Positions 29,701 through 41,104 are shown, numbered from the stretch's first letter. The stretch is 64,000 bases of DNA from Burhinus oedicnemus (GCA_008921705.1 VFFE01009205.1:3611665-3675664), one strand, 5' to 3'. Notes: generated by a model from the letters alone, not told the origin. Numbers and translations are program-made.

Positions 29701-32700
29701 ATAAGTTTAGAATCATTTAGAATCATTTTTTTATGTAGGTAACCCTGTACTGCTCATCAACTTCATTCCTTCAATTACTTTCTGGTTTAGCGTCTATTTC
29801 ACATAAGTAGTAGTGTTTTGCAGAAAGCTTGCAAATGTGACCTTTTAAACATTTTGGTATAAGTAACTATATTAGCCAATTTCACGCACCAATTTTTTTT
29901 GCATAGTAGTTGCATTTGAGACATGTAAATGCATAGCTACAGAATGTATACTTCATGAAATACCTTTTAATATCTAGAAATATCCCTTTCAATGTTCTGA
30001 AATACTAGTGACTTTGTTTTCACAGATTTGAAAATACAGATACTAAAATTCAGTGTCTAATACTTTATTTCACCAAAAATATCCTTGTTAGTTTTGTGGG
30101 AGTGATCACACAAAATATGGCAACGTGCTAACTAGGACATCAGTATGGCTGAAGTAAGCAAAACACAGAGACCTTTACAGTTACTAACATAAAAAAGCAT
30201 TTTCTGGTGTAAATCTCTGTCACATATTTTCCCCAGCTATACTAAATACAGTCATATTAGATGTCTGGGGGTTTTTTGTTAGTTGTTTTGTCTACGGAAA
30301 CAGTTTGTGCATAGTTGGCAAAAACAATTTCTTCACTGTATCCTTTTGTGATATTTAGCCAATTGGTGTCTGTTAAAGCTGGTAATGAAGCTGTGCGGGT
30401 TTTATTCACAGGAAGGACAAAGATCTACTTGAAGACAAATTACGAAACAATAGCTTGGAAAGGGAACAAGAGCAGATTGATCGTATTGTTAGAGAATCTG
30501 GAGGAAAGTTAACAAGACGACTTGCGAACAGCCAGGTAAATCTTGGTGTATTTAGTAACTTCTTTCACTTTTTCCGTAAACCAGGGTTACTTAGCATCTT
30601 GCATCAGTTGAAACTCAAGGTATGGTTTTACTACAGTTTACACCATTTTACATGACCGATGATCTGTGTAACATCAAAAGGTTAAAAAAAAAAAAAGACA
30701 TGTTGAATGCATGCTGAATTTCATCAGCAGAGCAAATTCAGCTTAGATTTTCAGAAATTTTAGATAGAGTAGTAGAAAAGAATAAATAGGAGGAACCTCA
30801 AGAAAATATCTCAAATCTGACCTGTAAAAAAAACCATAGTTCTGAAACAGCCACAGATCTGATCAAAGGTTATGAATGTTACAGGAGAGGGAACCCCGTT
30901 GGTAATACTGGGCCTGTTTAATTTTCTATGTGAATTACATGTTTTTTCTCTTAGCCTCTGCAGAAACGTTAATATTTATCATGATTTCTTAATTCCTTGT
31001 GCCTATACCAATAATAAAGTTACCTACTGAAAGGAAAAAAGTTAGAGCAGCACTCACTTCTGAGTCTGACTGATCTTTCTAAATCCCTTTCTGATTCCTA
31101 TAGATAGGATAGTTTCATTAGACATTTTTGTTAGTTTAAGGACCATGAATTTCAACTAGTATGTAAATGAAAATGGTCTGATGTTATTTCAGTGTGAATT
31201 TGAAAGAAGAAAACCGGATGGTACAACAACTCTGGGCCTTCTTAATCCAGTCGACCTTACTGCAGGAGGTAAGTTGGCATGGTTCAGGTAACAAGCCACT
31301 TTCACCTACCTAGTCTGCTGCTTTTTTTGCTGGGGCAGTTCAGCAAATGCTGGCCAAGAACCTAATGCTTCTTTACAGCCTGATAAAGATCTGGATTTAA
31401 AAAGCTGCAGCTGAGGCAGCGTGTAGATGGGGACCAGTTGTGGCTGTTGTTGAGAGCAGCTGGAGAGAGCCCTCAGTGGCTGTTGCTTCTCCTTTTTGCA
31501 TCAGCTGTTTGTGGGAGCTGCAAGAGAAAGCTTTTGCCATTGAAGAGACTGCCTGCCGTGTGCTTGCGATCTGGTCCATGTGCAGAGTGCAGTGTCTGCT
31601 GACCCAGATGGTCACAGATGGTCCAGAATTGGCTGCTGGGAGTTGTCTGGGTCCCAAATCATTTTGTCATGTCAGTGCCGTCTATGTAGTGCCACTAGCT
31701 AAAAGAGTGCAGGTGCTTGCCTGTTTAACTGCTGGGTCGTTACAGAGCTGAACTGACTAGGTCTAGAACAGACAGAAACCAAGCTGAAAACTTGACTTCT
31801 CTCTTCCCCGTTTGTGCAGTAGGAAACGTCAGCAAGAATAAAGAAAGCGCGGTCTTTCATGTTAAGAATTAGATCCTCTTTAGTGATGCAGCTAAAAGTG
31901 GGAGGGGGAGGACAGGAAGGAAGACGACTGATAGTGAAAACTTAACGTGTAAGTTGAACCTTCTATACTGAACTAGTATTACCACTTACTCAGTCTGGAT
32001 TCATGTTTAAGACTACACACACACGAAGCATTTGGAGAGGAGACCATACTTAGAGACCTGTATTGTGTTTATTCTGAAGTTTCTGACTACGAGTATTAAA
32101 TTAGTTTGGACATCTTCCTATGTCACTTAACTATGCCTTCATTATTTCTGTGTTTTGATATATCCTATTGTAGAACCGGGTTATTGCCCTGTAAAGCTCG
32201 GTATGACAGCAGGAAGACTTCAGTCAGGAGTTAATACATTACAAGGGTTCAAAGAAGATAAAAGAAACAAGGTTACTCCAGGCAAGTGCTGATTCTTTTT
32301 TTAAAAAATTTAAATCCTCCTACTTACATAAACAAATTACGTTGATTGCATTACTAGCACACAAGTAGTTTGGAACTAATTTTTTTTAATGGTAAAGCAC
32401 ATTATTGCGTGTATCTATCACACAACTAAACAGCACATTACAAAGTCTAGCTTAATTTACACATACAAAAGGGGAGGTGTATTTAATAAAATGTTCATCA
32501 ATATTGAGAAGAGGAACTGTACCAGCTAGATAAAGGTTTTTACTAGCTTTGAAAGAGAACCTGTTACTGGCACCAGACTGAATCTTCATATTGTGTTAAG
32601 GCATAGGATATTGTTAATACAACATTTGTAACTAAAATGCATTTGATGTAGATGTTACTAAAAGACATTACGTGGCAACAGATGGTATTCTGTGAAAGTT

Positions 32701-35700
32701 CATTTTCACCATAAGAAATACACTCCTAAAAGTTTCTTTTTGGGGATTGTTTTACAACCCGTTCTCATTTTTATCTGATACACACATATCAGAGGTAATA
32801 ATTAGTACTGTTGTTATTCATTAGTGACGTACTTGAATTATGGACCCTATAGTTCCTATGCTCCAACATACGATTCTACATTTGCCAACATAAGCAAAGA
32901 AGATTCTGACTTAATCTATTCAACATATGGGGAAGACTCTAATCAAGGATCTTTCAGGTAATCAGACAACTAGGATGCATATTACAGCTTTCACATACAG
33001 AAGCAGTTATGTGCAACTCTCTGCAGTATGGGCTTTGTCGTTGCTGTTGGATGATGTCACTACTGTCTTTACAGCCTGCTGGGTTTTGCTTGCTTGTTTG
33101 TTTTAAGAAACAAACTTTTAATAAGAGAATTTGTCTGTAAAGTGAAATTAGCCAAGATTGAAGGGTTTTGATGCTACTGATGTGTAGGAACACGCAGTCT
33201 AAAATTTAAGTATATTTATGACTAACTGTGAAGGACTCGTGTTCAAAGCCAGAAAAATGTTGAGTGGTACAAATGCTTATACTAACTGGTTTTTATAACA
33301 TTAATGAACTTAATTACTGCCCTGTGTGAGACACATCTTTGTAAATGTCAAATATTGACCGAACTACTGTGGTCATTGTGGGAGACCTGAGTCCAAAGAT
33401 AGTGATGCCCAGTTTCATTCTTAAATAGTGTGTATACTGCTTGATTTTCGTATTATTTGCTACAGCAATAATAATTAATTCTTATTGGTTTTATTATTCT
33501 TGATTATAAAAACTTCAGCGCTGAAGTCCTTTTGTTTTATGAGAATCTCAAAAATAGAATACACAGTGGTATAAAGTCATATGAAGTGTGGTAATACTTA
33601 CGTACAGTGAAAATGGTAAGCGTCTGTGCAAGTTTGCTTTCAGTTTGGTGCAGCCGCCTGAGGCAGTGTACTTTTTCCTAGTTTTTTCAGTTCTTGTTAA
33701 GAATCTGAGTGGGTTCCTCAGCTACAAAAGGCACGGATAATTAACCTAAAGCGAGCCATTTAGATCAAATTCTGTGCTACTTTTTGTGTTTTCTGTGCTG
33801 TACATACTGGTTTGACTTAACATAACTTTTTTCCATCGAATGTTTGGTATGAAAGTAGTTACCTTAACTATCTTTTGATCTTTTAGTATTCATGATTTTT
33901 TGATGAAATCACAAGATTATCCTTTCTTAATGGCTGATAGTTTGCTTGATGTTCTAACTAAAGGAGGACATTCTAGAGCTCTCAGAGAACTAGAAACGGT
34001 AAGAGTGAATTCGTGAACTGTCTGGTTTAGCACACAAGCTAAAAAGCTGGAGAAAGATGATGCTCATCCTATTGATGGGCTCCTTTTTAATTGGTAAAAT
34101 TTGAAAGTGAAGAGTGATCTTTGTCTCCAGGGGATGGATTTTCTGGAAAGGTATTATTCTGATTTGTTAATTAGTGAAACATGAAAATGCACAAGGTACT
34201 GTACATAGAGATGGAGTCACACATCCTTTCTCTCTCTCTACCTCCTACTCCCATTAGCACTAGCTCCTGTTCCATTTACTAAGAAAATATCAGTCAGCAG
34301 TTGTTTAGAAATGAGGTGATCATGGACGGGCTTTCTTGTTTCCATGAAAAGTTTATCATGTTCCTAGCAGCCACTGTTCAGTTCAGGGGAATTAGTAACT
34401 AGTTTTTCCCTTTACTTGGTGCAGTGCTTTTAAACTCAAATATGTGCTATATAAAAATACTAAACAGCTACTCTTCATGTTCTTAGATTTCAGTACCTGC
34501 ATGTGCCAGTCATGACTGGAATCAAAGGGGCTGATTTGACGATCTTAACTGACAGTCCAAGAATTAGTTGAGAATATCCACAAGACAGTTCCTGTTAACT
34601 AAAAGTCTTGATTTGAGCTTCACATTAATGTAAGCTATTGAAATAAACAGATCATAGCCTTTCGCTAACAGGTCAAATATTAGCTAAACTAATACTAGAA
34701 GTAGTTCATGGATCACAGATCAACCTTTAGCCCCAGTTCAGACCTTCGCTTAGCATTACTGGTTTAGCTCTTTTCTAGTACCCCATAGTGACACTGACTT
34801 ACAGGGGTCAACCACTACTGTTGTAAGCATTAAGAGAAATATGTATAGAAACAGAGTACATTTCAGCCTCTAATAATCATCCTTCCTTTTCTTCCCGCTC
34901 CCCAGTAAATAACCTCTGATGTGACATCACTGTGGAAAAGCACGTGGACTTCGCAAAGAGCAATAAAATGTGTGCTGTAAAAATGTATTTTAGTAAACAT
35001 TAATATCTGAAGAAAGCCCTCTAAAAAATAGCTACTTGGTAACTTGGTTCACAGAGAAAGCTCATTTGACATCGTGTATTTACTTCACTTTAAAAATTCT
35101 GCATTTTGTAAGGTTTTACTTTGAACTTAAAAGATTAATTTTAATGCCTTCTTTAAAAATCCTTTCTCTATTCAGCCATTGGAGGAAGGTGAAGGCCCAC
35201 ATGAAAGAAGCGACGCAGTAAAAGATGTAAAGGTAAAATTTTTCTGTATCAATTAACTAACCAGCCTGTCTAACCCCACAGTTAGAAAACTGCCTACAAC
35301 TGTAAGGCCTTTGCAGCTACACTGAGACTTTGCCAGGCTGTAAAGATACACTACGTGAATCGTGACAACGGCATGCTATTTTGTAGGCATTTAGAGAGTA
35401 AGAATCTCCAAAAAAGTTTATCTTAAATGAGACTGTATGTCAAGAGAACTGGAAGAAAATGCTTATATGTTTTTGTTTATGGTTGTTTAACCATATGTTA
35501 GATCTTCTGGTTGGCAGCTATCATTCTATTCCCATCTTAATCTGATCTGGTTTAACATGAACTTGTAATATAAGCGTGAACTATCACACAATACACGGCT
35601 GTCTTTGAGAAAGTCTCTCAAATACCTTGTTCCCCTATAGGCATAGAATATATCTCAAAATCATTCCACCCAAACTTTCCTCAATTAAAAAAAGCATAGC

Positions 35701-36111
35701 AGTAGTTCTAGGGAAAGGGCTGCTCTCCTGCAGCCTTCATCTGCAGCCAGGTCCCAGGTTCGTGTTGGATTTTGGCCTCGGATCTTAGCTAAGCTCTAGT
35801 TTAGGTGAGCCCAAGGAATTCTTTTTATTTTTTGTTTTAATTGGGATGCTGGTCTTAATTTACTATATCATTTGTGCATGCCCCAGGTGTTTTTGGCAGA
35901 TGCCATTTTCTATTTGAGTGTGCCATGGAATAGTAAACTGAGTAACTGTAGAACAGTAAAAGTTTCACAGGGTGTCTTTTCACCTTTCCCTCTAGATGTT
36001 CTTTTTTTTTTTGCAGAGCAGACTAATTTTAACTAACTTTGTGTTCTGATTTTCCCCTAACTATTCTGTTGTTTCAAGGCTGATCTAAATATTATCTAAA
36101 TTATTACTTGC

Positions 36112-36154
<43 letters not shown>

Positions 36155-38659
36155 TTATGGAAATGGATATTGCTGCCAGGTTGGACTCTGCTAACAATGA
36201 CAGACTTACAGCACTGAAAGCAGTTACAAGCTTTGGCATGCCCATAGAAGAGTTTGATTCCGAGGGTGAGTTTTCTTGGTACTTGCACTTCTGATATGTC
36301 TGTAACTGTTGCAATTTCTCAATCCCTTTGCATATCCCATACCATATTTTATATCGTATTATAAGTAAATATACTGTCTTACTAGTTAGGACTTTCTTTT
36401 CTTCATTAAACAGAGGCGGAAATCTTCCAGAGGAAACTTGATGAAACAACAAAGCTTCTGAGAGAACTCCAGGATGCTCAAAATGAACGACTAAGTACAA
36501 AACCACCCCCTAATATGATTTGTCTTCTGGGTCCATCCTACAGAGAGATGCACTTGGGTAAATACACTTTTTCCTCATCATTCTTGCAGAATTGATCAAG
36601 TCCCAACTTGTATCGGCTCCAAGAAGGAGAAGGGTTTAACAGTTATCGTGCAGAATACCTGCCCTGTTAGAAGAGTAATTTAATTTTTTTTTGTATGTAA
36701 AGGCAGACAAAAGTTTTGAACAGTAATTACAAGTATTTCCTCTTTATTAATAATTTCCCTACAACTGATTGGGAGCAGGACATACATTTTTTTTTAATTG
36801 TTTGAGCAAAGCTTGTCTCACAGGTCAGTTACACAGCCTGTGTTAACGGCAACCTTCTAAGATAGGACTGTGTGCAGAGGGTGTCTGTTTTGCAAGTAAA
36901 ACTAACTTGTGCAATATCAACTACAGCATATGTGGTCTAACATAACCACTTAGATGTGATAAGATAAATTCCCCTTATTACAGAAATAGTACTAAGTTGG
37001 TATTGTACCAAGTCTAAACCAGAGCAAATACTACCTTTCTGAAAAGGTTTTAAGTGCTTACAGCTTCCTTCTTGAAGGAAAACCACATTTGTGGCAAAAG
37101 CAGTCTCTAGTTTATATACAAAACTAAATGCTGACTCCTGAAAGCCAGATACTACTAACGCAACTGCTGTGTGGGGGCCACCAGATCTCTCCCAGCTGCT
37201 GTATTAGTGTGACCCAAGCGTCATTAGCTTACTCTTTAACTTGCAGTTTCTTAAGGGCAGCAAGCCTTGGTCAGCAGCTATTTCATTCCTCCTATTCTTA
37301 ACCATCTCTTTTATAGTTCCCAGTATGCCTTGCATGATTGCACACAGTACAGCAAGACTCTGGTGTTGCAGAAACATTATTTAACATAGTTCCACTTGTA
37401 CTTAAATAATTAAATTGTTTACAGGGTGAAGGGCTCATTTCAGCGATTTTGTGTTTACATATAGCACAGAAATACATCCACTTATCTTTTCTAGCGGAGA
37501 GAGTAACCAATAACCTGAAAGAACTTGCGCAACAAGTGACTCCAGGTGATATTGTTAGTACATACGGAATTCGGAAAGCGATGGGAATTACAGTTCCTTT
37601 ACCTGACACAGAAGACAGCTGGGTAGATCTGACAGAGGGTGAGTATACAAAAATGTATTGTAGCATCTGTTCAACTGAAACAAAACCACATCTGCATATC
37701 ATTAGACTGGCTTGTGGTAGAACCTGCAGTAACTTAGTTCCAACTTTCAGTTCTTCTCCCCTTTTTAAAATTCTGTTTCTAATGGAAAGTTGCTGTGTTT
37801 GGTCTCAGTCCAAAATTAATCTTTTGGATAATGGAACTTTGGTTCAACTACATAAAGTAGTTATTTTACCGTTCATCTTATAGCATCGCCAAATTTTAAA
37901 GCTTGGTAATCCATTCAATTTTATCTTGTAACTTCACGCTAAATGGAAAAACTAGGAGTTAAAATTCCTCACTTGCTAAAACGAAGACATCATGCTTCCT
38001 TCTCCAAGCTTTTGGCTGTGTACTGCTTTTGCTTAGTTTGGCCAGCTGTAGTGCTTTGTAAGTTGACAGCATCTGTTCAACTCAACTCATCCAGCCAAAA
38101 CTACTGGTTTTGGTGAATTAAGGAGTCAGGTCAGTGGGAAATCAAAGTGCCAGAACCAGATCCCCCCCTTGTGGCACATAAACGGTAAAAGCATACTCAC
38201 AGTTGTATTCATCCCCAGTTTTTAAGGCAGGTCAGAATTTCCTTTCAAGAAATGTAATTTACACAACAAATTTAGTCTGTGGTTTATAAAAAGTTGCAGT
38301 TAAGATGTTATTTAATGAAAAGAGCAGGATTACTGCAGGAACTTGCTTATCTTTTCAAGGAAACCGCTCGAGAAATCTCATTTCAACATTACTGAGCAAT
38401 TTCTTTTTCGTAGCACTGTGCAAGAGATGCTCTGTAGCAGAACCAACTGAAACATCTTTTCTTGGACTGTCATAGAACGTACAGCTCACTCAGGACTATC
38501 TGCACAAACAGCAAATGCCATTAGGAATACTCTATTGTATAGGTATTTCCTTCATTTAAAAGTTATTGACCGGGTACCTGTTGTAAACTTCCAGACTTTC
38601 AAGAACCTAAAAAGACCGTCACCATCCCTGAGAACGAGTGTGGTCCAGTTACAGTCTGA
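23750..38659 (+). CDS. BRD7: BRD7 (bromodomain-containing protein 7), whole coding span of 17 exons
   Basis: BRD7 reads acetylated histone lysines, is a subunit of the PBAF (SWI/SNF) remodelling complex, and is described as a p53 cofactor; it acts in the nucleus (family knowledge). Seventeen exons join with no phase break to 1,962 nt, giving 653 residues plus TGA; human BRD7 is 651 by memory. Visible in order: a lysine-rich N-terminus (start MGKKHKKHKSDKH, basic clusters near residues 59-95) that looks like a nuclear localisation signal; a bromodomain at about 130-235 with the YNKP motif, whose Asn211 is the acetyl-lysine-binding residue; a charged linker; a conserved BRD7/BRD9-type region at about 290-500; and a C-terminal helical part (about 500-632) with a leucine-rich, coiled-coil-like stretch. 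The start has a near-perfect Kozak context inside a CpG island. Fifteen introns are GT-AG and one is GC-AG. The length and continuous homology argue against a pseudogene. Confidence 0.97.
24146..24354 (+). CDS. BRD7: BRD7 coding exon 2
   Basis: Encodes residues 17-86, opening with EYVEKPLKLVLKVGG and ending in a very basic stretch (KHKDRKRKKRKK). Acceptor TTTTAAG, donor AAG|GTACAC. The 3' half is almost pure purine because of the lysine and glutamate codons. The basic clusters are the likely nuclear localisation signal. Confidence 0.96.
25149..25278 (+). CDS. BRD7: BRD7 coding exon 3
   Basis: Residues 87-129: EDKKKRDRD, then an acidic and variable stretch, then the conserved LELPPEKPL motif just before the bromodomain. 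Acceptor TTTCTAG, donor G|GTAGGG. Confidence 0.95.
25680..25737 (+). CDS. BRD7: BRD7 coding exon 4
   Basis: A short 58-nt exon for EVEQTPLQEALNQLMRQLQR, the first helix (alpha Z) of the bromodomain. Acceptor GGTCTAG, donor AG|GTAAAT. It starts in phase 1 and ends in phase 2, so skipping it would shift the frame. Confidence 0.95.
25738..27362 (+). other. BRD7 intron 4
   Basis: A 1.6-kb intron inside the bromodomain coding region. AT-rich, with no extra exon or RNA gene seen. Confidence 0.8.
27363..27507 (+). CDS. BRD7: BRD7 coding exon 5 (bromodomain core)
   Basis: Encodes KDPSSFFSFPVTDF, the ZA loop with IAPGYSMIIKNPMDFSTMK, and KEKIKNNGYQSIEELK, ending at residue 197. Acceptor TTAACAG, donor AAG|GTAATA. 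The PMDFSTMK motif is typical of bromodomains. Confidence 0.97.
27508..28873 (+). other. BRD7 intron 5
   Basis: A 1.4-kb intron between the two main bromodomain exons. No further feature recognised. Confidence 0.8.
28874..28984 (+). CDS. BRD7: BRD7 coding exon 6 (acetyl-lysine-binding Asn)
   Basis: Exactly 37 codons, residues 198-234. Holds NAMIYNKPDTIYYKAAKKLL; Asn211 in YNKP is the acetyl-lysine contact of the family. Acceptor TGTACAG, donor CAG|GTAATA. Confidence 0.97.
29334..29518 (+). CDS. BRD7: BRD7 coding exon 7
   Basis: Residues 235-295: ERIQSLKQSIEFMADLQKTR, then a charged variable linker (KDKGEAVDGDTKAF) and SKEHKK. Acceptor TTTTTAG, donor AA|GTGAAG. The linker diverges most from human, as expected outside folded domains. 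Confidence 0.95.
30412..30535 (+). CDS. BRD7: BRD7 coding exon 8
   Basis: Residues 296-337, with NNSLEREQEQIDRIVRESGG and KLTRRLANSQ, strongly conserved in BRD7 and BRD9. Acceptor TTCACAG, donor CAG|GTAAAT. Confidence 0.96.
31193..31268 (+). CDS. BRD7: BRD7 coding exon 9
   Basis: Residues 338-362: CEFERRKPDGTTTLGLLNPV and following. Acceptor TTTCAG, donor G|GTAAGT. Confidence 0.96.
32174..32281 (+). CDS. BRD7: BRD7 coding exon 10 (followed by a GC donor)
   Basis: Residues 363-398: EPGYCPVKLGMTAGRLQSGV to KRNKVTP. Acceptor TTGTAG. The only donor that keeps the frame and the homology is CCAG|GCAAGT, a GC-AG intron donor. Confidence 0.95.
32825..32957 (+). CDS. BRD7: BRD7 coding exon 11
   Basis: Residues 399-442: TYLNYGPYSSYAPTYDSTFA, ISKEDSDLIYSTYGEDS, then NQGSF, where human is longer (DLPSDF). 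Acceptor TTAG, donor AG|GTAATC. Confidence 0.95.
33887..33998 (+). CDS. BRD7: BRD7 coding exon 12
   Basis: Residues 443-480: SIHDFLMKSQDYPFLMADSL, LDVLTKGGHSRALRELET. Acceptor CTTTTAG, donor ACG|GTAAGA. Confidence 0.95.
33999..35175 (+). other. BRD7 intron 12
   Basis: A 1.2-kb AT-rich intron before the symmetric exon 13. No further feature recognised. Confidence 0.75.
35176..35232 (+). CDS. BRD7: BRD7 coding exon 13
   Basis: A 57-nt exon of 19 whole codons (PLEEGEGPHERSDAVKDVK), phase 0 on both sides. Alignment with human (LPEDEGHTRTLDTAKEME) is recognisable but weak. Acceptor ATTCAG, donor AAG|GTAAAA. Confidence 0.9.
36115..36151. repeat. 37-base poly(T) tract at a BRD7 acceptor
   Basis: An uninterrupted run of 37 T ends directly in TAG|exon 14, so it forms the whole polypyrimidine tract of this intron. 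The length may vary between individuals or be a base-calling estimate. Confidence 0.95.
36154..36265 (+). CDS. BRD7: BRD7 coding exon 14
   Basis: Residues 500-536: IMEMDIAARLDSANNDRLTA, LKAVTSFGMPIEEFDSE. Acceptor T37-AG, donor G|GTGAGT. Confidence 0.95.
36414..36557 (+). CDS. BRD7: BRD7 coding exon 15
   Basis: Residues 537-584: EAEIFQRKLDETTKLLRELQ (helical, heptad-like leucines), then PPPNMICLLGPSYREMHL. Acceptor AAACAG, donor G|GTAAAT. Intron 14 is only 148 nt. Confidence 0.96.
37495..37638 (+). CDS. BRD7: BRD7 coding exon 16
   Basis: Residues 585-632: AERVTNNLKELAQQVTPGDI, VSTYGIRKAMGITVPLP, WVDLTE. Acceptor TTCTAG, donor G|GTGAGT. The coding stretch is open past the donor into the intron, but homology to BRD7 stops at the donor. 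Confidence 0.96.
38595..38659 (+). CDS. BRD7: BRD7 coding exon 17 with stop codon
   Basis: Residues 633-653 (DFQEPKKTVTIPENECGPVT then V) and TGA at 38,657-38,659. Acceptor TTCCAG. The EPKKT and ECGP words match the human C-terminus. Confidence 0.93.
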
Positions 38660-38767
38660 AGCTTCGGTTGAGTTTACAGCTGTTTGATTCTATTTAAGAA
38701 CCAGTTAAAGTTCCTTCAGGTGTATGTACCAAGCATGTGTATATTGTGTGTTGAACTACTTTTGTTT

Positions 38768-38773
38768 ATTAAA
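38768..38773 (+). terminator. BRD7: Candidate proximal BRD7 poly(A) signal (ATTAAA)
   Basis: A variant hexamer about 110 nt after the stop, followed by T/G-rich sequence (GGTTTGTATT). It could give a very short 3' UTR. Confidence 0.4.
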
Positions 38774-39092
38774 TTTTGGAATTGATGACATTTGAAATTG
38801 AATGGTTTGTATTAGAGTTACTTCTGCTACACAAATGCACTGAATTATTCTTTTTGCATTCCTTATTATTTTAAAGCACCTCTGCAGCATTTAAGATTGT
38901 TTAGTGTCTGGAAAAGTCAAAGCATAAGTGAAAATGTGCCTATATACGGTGCAGGGACTCAACCAAAAGTTTCTACAAGTGACATCGAGACTCTGTATGT
39001 GAATTTGCTTGGGGCAAAAATCAGTAGTATGTGAACATGGAAGTTTCCCTTTTTAAAATTACTGTGCAACTCCTATGATTGTGAGGAAGAGA

Positions 39093-39111
39093 AATAAACT
39101 TTTAAAATAAA
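39093..39111 (+). terminator. BRD7: Tandem AATAAA, likely main BRD7 poly(A) signal
   Basis: AATAAA occurs at 39,093-39,098 and again at 39,106-39,111. T/G-rich sequence about 30-50 nt downstream (ATTTTTGAATGTGG) is a plausible downstream element. A further AATAAA lies at 39,268-39,273. Confidence 0.65.
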
Positions 39112-39130
39112 ACTGATGTAGCTTGATGAA

Positions 39131-41104
39131 TTAACATTTTTGAATGTGGATAAATCCCCTCTTAGAGAACCAACACCATCTGCTCATAGTATTCTAGAAC
39201 TCCAGGGCAAACTTCGAAACATACCGTGACAGTAAGGTGAGCCTAAGAAACCCACTTGCTGCCAGTAAATAAAAGTACCACACTAATATGTAGTACAGTC
39301 AACTCTGAGACACTCACATAGACAATTCTTATTACTTGGAGGTATTAATAAACCCTATCTGGATCATGGGTTTAGGCTTGCTTATCAGAAAGGAAAGCAT
39401 ATTTAGAAAACTAGCATTACAAGTCGATTTCCTGTTCGCCAAAACCGCAGACAGCGCAGTCAAGCACAGAGGAGAATTTGGGCACCTTTGCAGTATTGCA
39501 TATGGAGCCACAGGCAGCCTTAAGTATTTTTAAATGTTGCTCCTTTTTTACCTTGTGGTTCCAGTATAACCTTGGACTCAAATAGGAATGAGATGCAATT
39601 GCTCGTGTGCGCAGTGGCACAGAATTGAACTAAGAGGTAACTTAAAGGCAAAGCGTAATTGTGAATTCCACCCTCCACCCCCAGTCTTACGGCCTGCATC
39701 ATCCTTACACTCCATTCCTTCCTCCTGTCTAAGAACAGCTGCAGAAGTGTTTATTTAATTGTTTCTAAACTTCCACAATTCTCAACATTCATTCCAAAAA
39801 GGCTGAACTGTCAACCTGGACTTTTCTCCAGCAGTTTCCGTTGTCCCCGAATACTTCTTAATAAAATCACCACGAGATTTTTTCTCACAGTTCTAGGTAA
39901 TATTGAACATACTCCAGGGAACGAATTTTTTCCATTAATATTTAAAGTCATTTTGATGCTGCAGGAGAAGACAAGATGCACAACCACCACGCCAGCCAAA
40001 TCATTATTGGCTCACTCTAGAGCGTCTCATTTCCCAGCACTTACCTTTCATACAGTGCAGTAGAAGGCCACAGATGACAGAAAACTGAGTATTGAAATTA
40101 TTCTTTAGCTGTTGAATGCAAGTATGTCACTATGTATTTTTGACTTAACACAAGTTTTTTAAAAAATAGAAATACTGAGTTTACGAGTAAAAACAATCTC
40201 ATTAACTCTTTAGGGGTGTAAGAAATACACCTCCTTTTCATGGGAATCTTCATCAAAATAACTGCAAAACCAAACAAGTTTGAGGAAGTTTTTTATTTTA
40301 TGAGTAAAAACAAAAGTTTGTTCTTTGAAATAGATCGCTAATTCAAGATGTTACTAGCTTTTCAAATTAGATACAGTGCCATTTTTCCAGTTTAGGAAAA
40401 CAATAATGCTGTAAGAAAGATTTTTCTAACAAGGTTATTTCCTCAATCTTAAATTTCACAGTTCGCTCTCAAAAGGACTGCTGAAAACTATTACTTAAAT
40501 ACAGTTGCTTCTTAAATTGAACTTTTTCTGTGGCTGAATGTAGCTCTCATATTACACAGTTCGAGTTCTGATGAGAAATTAGAAAGTCATCCTCACATAC
40601 AACCCTGTCTTCATTACACATTTTCTCACTTCTCCAAGTATGCCTTGCACACTACACAAGCATTCCGGGAGCAGTGTAAGTGCATAATGTCCTTTTAAAC
40701 TGCACCAAACCCTATTTCTTCGAGTTTGAAAGCTACAGCTCTTTATACCACTGCTGTAAATGAGGTTAAGTTGAGCTTATGCCCAAGCAAGTTACTAGCC
40801 TGACAGGCAATATAATGTAAACAAAAGCATTTCAAAATGCTGTTACAGACAGCGAATTTTCTTTCATCGATAACTTACATCTACGTTCTATGAGGTCTGT
40901 GAACAGAAACACTTCAGAGCCAGCTCCATCGATAGGCATAATGCACTTTTCAAAGTATATTCATGAGGCAAATCGTTAACTTTACCTAACATACGACATC
41001 AAAGACTGCTCAAAGGAGCCTTTGACACACGCATGGTCCTTAAAAAACAATAAATAAAAATCTCAAACTACCATCTCTTACTACAAATACACAACATACA
41101 AGAG
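39131..41104. other. Region between the convergent BRD7 and ADCY7 3' ends
   Basis: No exon with gene homology is visible. The stretch is AT-rich and holds extra poly(A) hexamers on both strands: AATAAA on + at 39,268, and on - as TTTATT at 39,750-39,755 and 40,292-40,297. Either gene may therefore have longer 3' UTR forms that reach into it. Confidence 0.6.

Larger units (their letters stand above)
38660..39130 (+). other. BRD7: BRD7 3' UTR (approximate end)
   Basis: Non-coding AT-rich sequence after the stop codon. It carries an ATTAAA at 38,768-38,773 and two close AATAAA signals near 39,100. The end is an estimate 20-30 nt past the last signal. Confidence 0.65.

Noticed and set aside
37639..37883. 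Extension of BRD7 exon 16 into the following intron
   Set aside because: The frame stays open, but BRD7 homology stops exactly at a consensus GTGAGT donor and resumes at 38,595.
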